Part shown: positions 61,084-64,000 of the stretch, in pieces | Numbering within the stretch: the stretch's first letter is position 1 | How the letters are laid out: each line of letters starts with the position of its first letter | DNA from: JBBREP01 sp036501845 | GTDB lineage: Bacteria; Actinomycetota; Acidimicrobiia; IMCC26256; PALSA-610 | Assembly (NCBI GenBank): GCA_036501845.1 | Contig: DASXZO010000040.1 | Coordinates: forward strand, 88,316 to 152,315 | Reading direction: 5' to 3' | Length of the DNA stretch: 64,000 nucleotides | Program-made: the position numbers and the translations under genes | The notes under the pieces: generated by a model | Told to the model about the DNA's origin: nothing | The model's input: only the letters and a program-made list of their open reading frames with translations | Databases searched by the model: none

Positions 61084-62043
61084 ATGATTGCGCCGATCAT
61101 GGATCGTGCGCTCGCCATCCGGGGGCTCACCAAGCACTACCGATCGCGCCAAGGCGTGGTCCGCGCCGTCGACGGTCTCGACCTCGACGTACCTGCCGGC
61201 GGCGTGTTCGGCTTCCTCGGCGCGAACGGCGCGGGCAAGACCACCACGATCCGGGCCATCGTCGGGCACCTGAAAGCCACCTCCGGTTCCATCGAGGTGC
61301 TCGGACTCGACGTGCCGCGCCGCCTCGGCGACGTGATCGATCGAGTGGGTGCGCTCGTCGAGCAGCCGCAGTTCTTCCCCGGTTTCACCGGGCGCCGCAA
61401 CCTTGCGCTGCTCGCCGCGTCACGTGGGTTTCCCAAGGCGCGCGTGGGCGAGGTGCTCGAGATCGTCGGCCTGGCTGATCGCGCCGATCATCGCTACTCC
61501 ACGTATTCGCTGGGCATGAAGCAGCGGCTCGGCGTGGCGTCGGTGCTCCTGAAACGGCCCGACCTCTTGATCCTCGACGAGCCCGCGAACGGGCTCGACC
61601 CGGCCGGCATCATCGAGATGCGCGAGCTCGTCCGTGCACTCGGCGCGCAGGGCAACACGGTGTTCGTCTCGAGCCATCTGCTGTCCGAGATCGAACAGAC
61701 CTGTGACCGCGTCGGCATCGTCGACCGCGGCCGGATCGTGAGCGTGGGCCGGGTCGACGAGCTCCTCAAGGTCGGCGGCTCGCGCTACACGGTGAAAGTG
61801 CCGGGCGGTGTGGAGGCGCGCGACCAGGCGATGGGCGTGCTCACGACGCACGGTTGGACCGTCGCGCTGAATGACCACGGCGACGCGGTCGTCGACGTGG
61901 AGGCCGAGCGGGCGCACGAGATCACGCGGTGGCTCGCGAGCGAAGGCTTCTACGTGAACGAGCTCACGCCGGTGACGCGCTCGCTGGAAGAAGCGTTCCT
62001 CGCCATCACGGGAACCACGCCGCACACCGAGGAACTGCGGTGA
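61084..62043 (+). CDS. ABC transporter ATP-binding protein
   Basis: The product has 319 residues from ATG 61084; ATG 61099 (MDRALAIRGLTKHYRS) is equally possible, and neither has a good ribosome site. Walker A GFLGANGAGKTTTIRAIVG, signature TYSLGMKQRLGVASVLL and Walker B LLILDEPANGLDPAG are intact, and VFVSSHLLSEIEQTCDRVG is the switch region. The C-terminal extension is typical of drug/lipid exporters of the DRA type. It pairs with the permease that follows (GTGA overlap). The transported compound is unknown. Confidence 0.93.
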   Translation: MIAPIMDRALAIRGLTKHYRSRQGVVRAVDGLDLDVPAGGVFGFLGANGAGKTTTIRAIVGHLKATSGSIEVLGLDVPRRLGDVIDRVGALVEQPQFFPGFTGRRNLALLAASRGFPKARVGEVLEIVGLADRADHRYSTYSLGMKQRLGVASVLLKRPDLLILDEPANGLDPAGIIEMRELVRALGAQGNTVFVSSHLLSEIEQTCDRVGIVDRGRIVSVGRVDELLKVGGSRYTVKVPGGVEARDQAMGVLTTHGWTVALNDHGDAVVDVEAERAHEITRWLASEGFYVNELTPVTRSLEEAFLAITGTTPHTEELR

Positions 62044-62843
62044 GCGTGCGTCTGTTGCGCGTGGAGTTGCGGCGTTTCTTCGCGCGCCGAGCAATCATCG
62101 TCAGCCTGCTCACCATGCTCTTGCTCGCGCTGGTGGTGAACGTGGTGCAGCTCGCCCGATCGAAGATCACGGTCGTGAGCGCGGGACCGGTCACCGGGAT
62201 CGTGCAAGACCGCAGGCTCGACATCGCGCGCACGTTCTCGGGCACCGTGCTCGGTGTGGGCATCGCGCTCACGCTGGTGGTCGCGTTCCTGTCGGCCTCC
62301 TTCGTGGCCGCCGACTTCGGCACGTCGATCGCCACGCAGCTCGTGTTCGAGCCGCGACGGTGGCGGGTGTACGTCACCAAAACCGTGGCCGTCGCGATCG
62401 GGTGCGCGGTCGTGACGCTCGTCGTGCTCGTGTGGTGCGGGCTGCTGCAGTACTTGGGCTCGTCGCTGCGCGGCATCACCACTGGGGTGAACGGCGCCTG
62501 GTTCAGGAACCGCGCCGGCGACATCGGCCGAGCGGTCGCGGGCTCGGCGATGATGGCCGCCATCGCCTTCGCCATCGGCGCGGTCACGCGCAAGACCGCG
62601 GCCGCGGTCGGCACGCTGTTCGGCCTCCTCATCGCATTGCAGTTCGTGCACCACACATTCCGCGTACTTGGGCGGTTGTCGCCGGTGAACGCGATCTGGG
62701 CCTTCGTCGACGGCTTGCGCACTCGTACCGACGCCTTCGTGGGCCTCCACACGCTGCTTGGTGCACTCGTGATCGGGCTGGTGTGGGTGGCCATCGTGAC
62801 AGTGGTCGGCGGCGCCTGGTTCGAGCGGCGCGAGATCCGCTGA
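62040..62843 (+). CDS. ABC transporter permease
   Basis: The product has 267 residues with six hydrophobic helices, including VSLLTMLLLALVVNVVQLA, VLGVGIALTLVVAFLSASFV and GALVIGLVWVAIVTVVGG. The ABC-2 type permease pattern is seen in ADFGTSIATQLVFEPRRWR after the second helix. The GTG overlaps the ATPase stop as GTGA, so expression is coupled. A dimer with the ATPase is expected. Confidence 0.9.
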   Translation: MSVRLLRVELRRFFARRAIIVSLLTMLLLALVVNVVQLARSKITVVSAGPVTGIVQDRRLDIARTFSGTVLGVGIALTLVVAFLSASFVAADFGTSIATQLVFEPRRWRVYVTKTVAVAIGCAVVTLVVLVWCGLLQYLGSSLRGITTGVNGAWFRNRAGDIGRAVAGSAMMAAIAFAIGAVTRKTAAAVGTLFGLLIALQFVHHTFRVLGRLSPVNAIWAFVDGLRTRTDAFVGLHTLLGALVIGLVWVAIVTVVGGAWFERREIR

Positions 62844-62875
62844 GTGATCGCGGGGCTCGGTAGCGTCGACACACA

Positions 62876-64000
62876 ATGGGCACGGCGCAGCAGTACGACC
62901 TGATCGTCGTCGGCGCAGGTCCGGCCGGCACTGCCGCGGCGATCGAAGCGCGACGCCACGGGCTGTCGGTGAGCGTCGTGGATCGCGCCACGTTCCCGCG
63001 CGACAAGACGTGTGGCGACGGTCTCACCACGAACGCCTTGCGCGTGCTCCAACAGCTCGGACTGGCGCGTGACGCGCTCACGGGCGACGGCGGCTACGAA
63101 CGCGTCGACGACGTGGTGCTGGTGCAACCGAACGGGCGCGAGATCGCGCTCCCGCTCCCCCGCGGGCATGGCGACTTCGCCGCAGTAGTGACGCGTGTGC
63201 GCCTCGACGCCGCGCTCGTCGACCTCGCCCGAGCGCGCGGCGCGCAGCTGCGGCTCGGGCACAGTGTGGTTGCGATCGATTCCGGCGCCGGCGAGATCAG
63301 TGTGGAGCTCGGCGACGGCGCGTCACTGCGCGCACCGTGGGTGATCGCGGCCGACGGCCACTGGTCGCCGACTCGACGCATGCTCGAGCCCGGCGCGCCG
63401 CGCGATCTCGGTGCCTGGCACGCCGCCCGCCAGTACTTCTCGGGCGTGGCCGACCGCCGCCTCTGGGTGCTGTTCGAGCGTGACCTGCTGCCGGGTTATG
63501 CATGGGTGTTCCCGCTGCCCGGTGGCCGGGCCAACGTGGGCTACGGCGTCCTTCGAGAAGAGGCGAGGCGCGGGCGAGACCTCAAGGCGCTGTGGTGCGA
63601 CGTGGTTGAACGGCCGAGCATCCGCCGCATCCTCGGCGCCACTGCACGTCCCGAGGGCCCGATGCGGGCGTGGCCGATCCCCACCGACTTCACGCCCGCC
63701 GCGCTCCATCACGGCCGCGTGCTGTTCGCTGGCGACGCCGCCCGCGTGGTCGACCCGATGACGGGCGAAGGCATCGCCCAGGCGCTCGAGACCGGCATGC
63801 TCGCGGCCGCGGCGGTGGCTGGCGTCGGGAACACGGACACGGTGACCGCGGGCTACGAGCACTCGGTGCGAACTGCGATCGGGCGTGACCTGCGCTTCGC
63901 CGCGCGGCTACAGCGGGTGCTGGGTTCGCAGCGAGGCGCCCAGCTCGCGCTGCGCGCCGTCGACGCCAACGCCTGGACCCGGCGCAACTTCGCGCGGTGG
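62876..64000 (+). CDS. Geranylgeranyl-reductase-family FAD oxidoreductase (3' end outside window)
   Basis: The first 375 residues are present; the frame is open at the window edge. YDLIVVGAGPAGTAAAIEAR is the FAD Rossmann motif, FPRDKTCGDGLTTNAL the family's C-G-D motif, and GRVLFAGDAARVVDPMTGEG the second FAD motif. Such enzymes reduce isoprenoid double bonds, for example in menaquinone or lipids. A TAGCGT -10 element lies 9 nt before the ATG. Confidence 0.92.
   Translation, partial: MGTAQQYDLIVVGAGPAGTAAAIEARRHGLSVSVVDRATFPRDKTCGDGLTTNALRVLQQLGLARDALTGDGGYERVDDVVLVQPNGREIALPLPRGHGDFAAVVTRVRLDAALVDLARARGAQLRLGHSVVAIDSGAGEISVELGDGASLRAPWVIAADGHWSPTRRMLEPGAPRDLGAWHAARQYFSGVADRRLWVLFERDLLPGYAWVFPLPGGRANVGYGVLREEARRGRDLKALWCDVVERPSIRRILGATARPEGPMRAWPIPTDFTPAALHHGRVLFAGDAARVVDPMTGEGIAQALETGMLAAAAVAGVGNTDTVTAGYEHSVRTAIGRDLRFAARLQRVLGSQRGAQLALRAVDANAWTRRNFARW

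Overview
This is 64 kb of high-GC DNA from an actinobacterium. The strand-coherent block rpmF, plsX, ACP-like gene, rnc, mutM-like gene, smc is an actinobacterial arrangement, and so is the neighbouring DUF177 / coaD / rsmD / recG set with a SepIVA-like coiled-coil gene. F420-type luciferase-like oxidoreductases, GTG starts, leaderless-looking promoters (TAnnnT five to eight bases before the start codon) and AbiEi/DUF559 genes point to Actinomycetota. Acidimicrobiia is my best guess, but that is inference. I saw no rRNA, tRNA, CRISPR array, prophage or transposase gene.

Layout. 1-6.0 kb (minus): smc (cut by the window edge), a mutM homologue without the usual catalytic residues, rnc, an ACP-like gene without the phosphopantetheine serine, plsX, rpmF, yceD/DUF177. 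6.3-7.9 kb: a membrane-anchored zinc-ribbon metallopeptidase. 8.0-14.7 kb (minus): SepIVA-like protein, coaD, rsmD, recG and a FakA/DAK2-type kinase. A plus-strand AbiEi/DUF559 gene flanked by long palindromes lies between recG and the kinase gene. 14.8-20.8 kb: rpmB, a diverged cold-shock-domain protein, pckG, an Lrp-type RAM-domain protein, a small membrane protein, an acyl-CoA ligase and a degenerate kinase-like protein. 21-25 kb: PAC2 protein, two F420-type oxidoreductases, dienelactone hydrolase, GNAT. 25.2-31.7 kb: galT, a first galactokinase-like gene, a membrane protein, a large sulfatase and a second galactokinase-like gene. 31.7-37.4 kb: HIT protein, PH-domain membrane protein, YgjP-type metallopeptidase, a candidate structured non-coding RNA, a UvrD-like helicase and a PLP decarboxylase. 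37.4-45.2 kb: secreted nuclease, rmuC, purK, class III CoA-transferase, SMP-30, CrtC-like protein, GT-C glycosyltransferase. 45.2-50 kb: ribB coupled to a two-component system, and a second, divergent two-component system. 50-53 kb: APH-like kinase, DUF6285 protein, xthA, alpha/beta hydrolase. 53.1-61 kb: two tandem secreted 14-repeat proteins, etfBA, an FG-GAP protein. 61-64 kb: ABC exporter and a geranylgeranyl-reductase-type flavoprotein (cut by the edge).

Two features stand out. The first is an intergenic segment (about 33655-33900) that folds into a 10-bp closing helix and seven hairpins, six of them with GNRA tetraloops, behind a good promoter whose predicted +1 is the first base of the closing helix. 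The second is an 89-nt element, present three times without gaps, directly in front of three unrelated genes (cold-shock-like, HIT, purK). It ends in a seven-codon reading frame (MSEANKR in the clearest copy) whose stop codon is merged with the Shine-Dalgarno sequence of the downstream gene. Palindromes with 16-19 bp arms and GAGCGA-rich dispersed repeats occupy several other gene boundaries.
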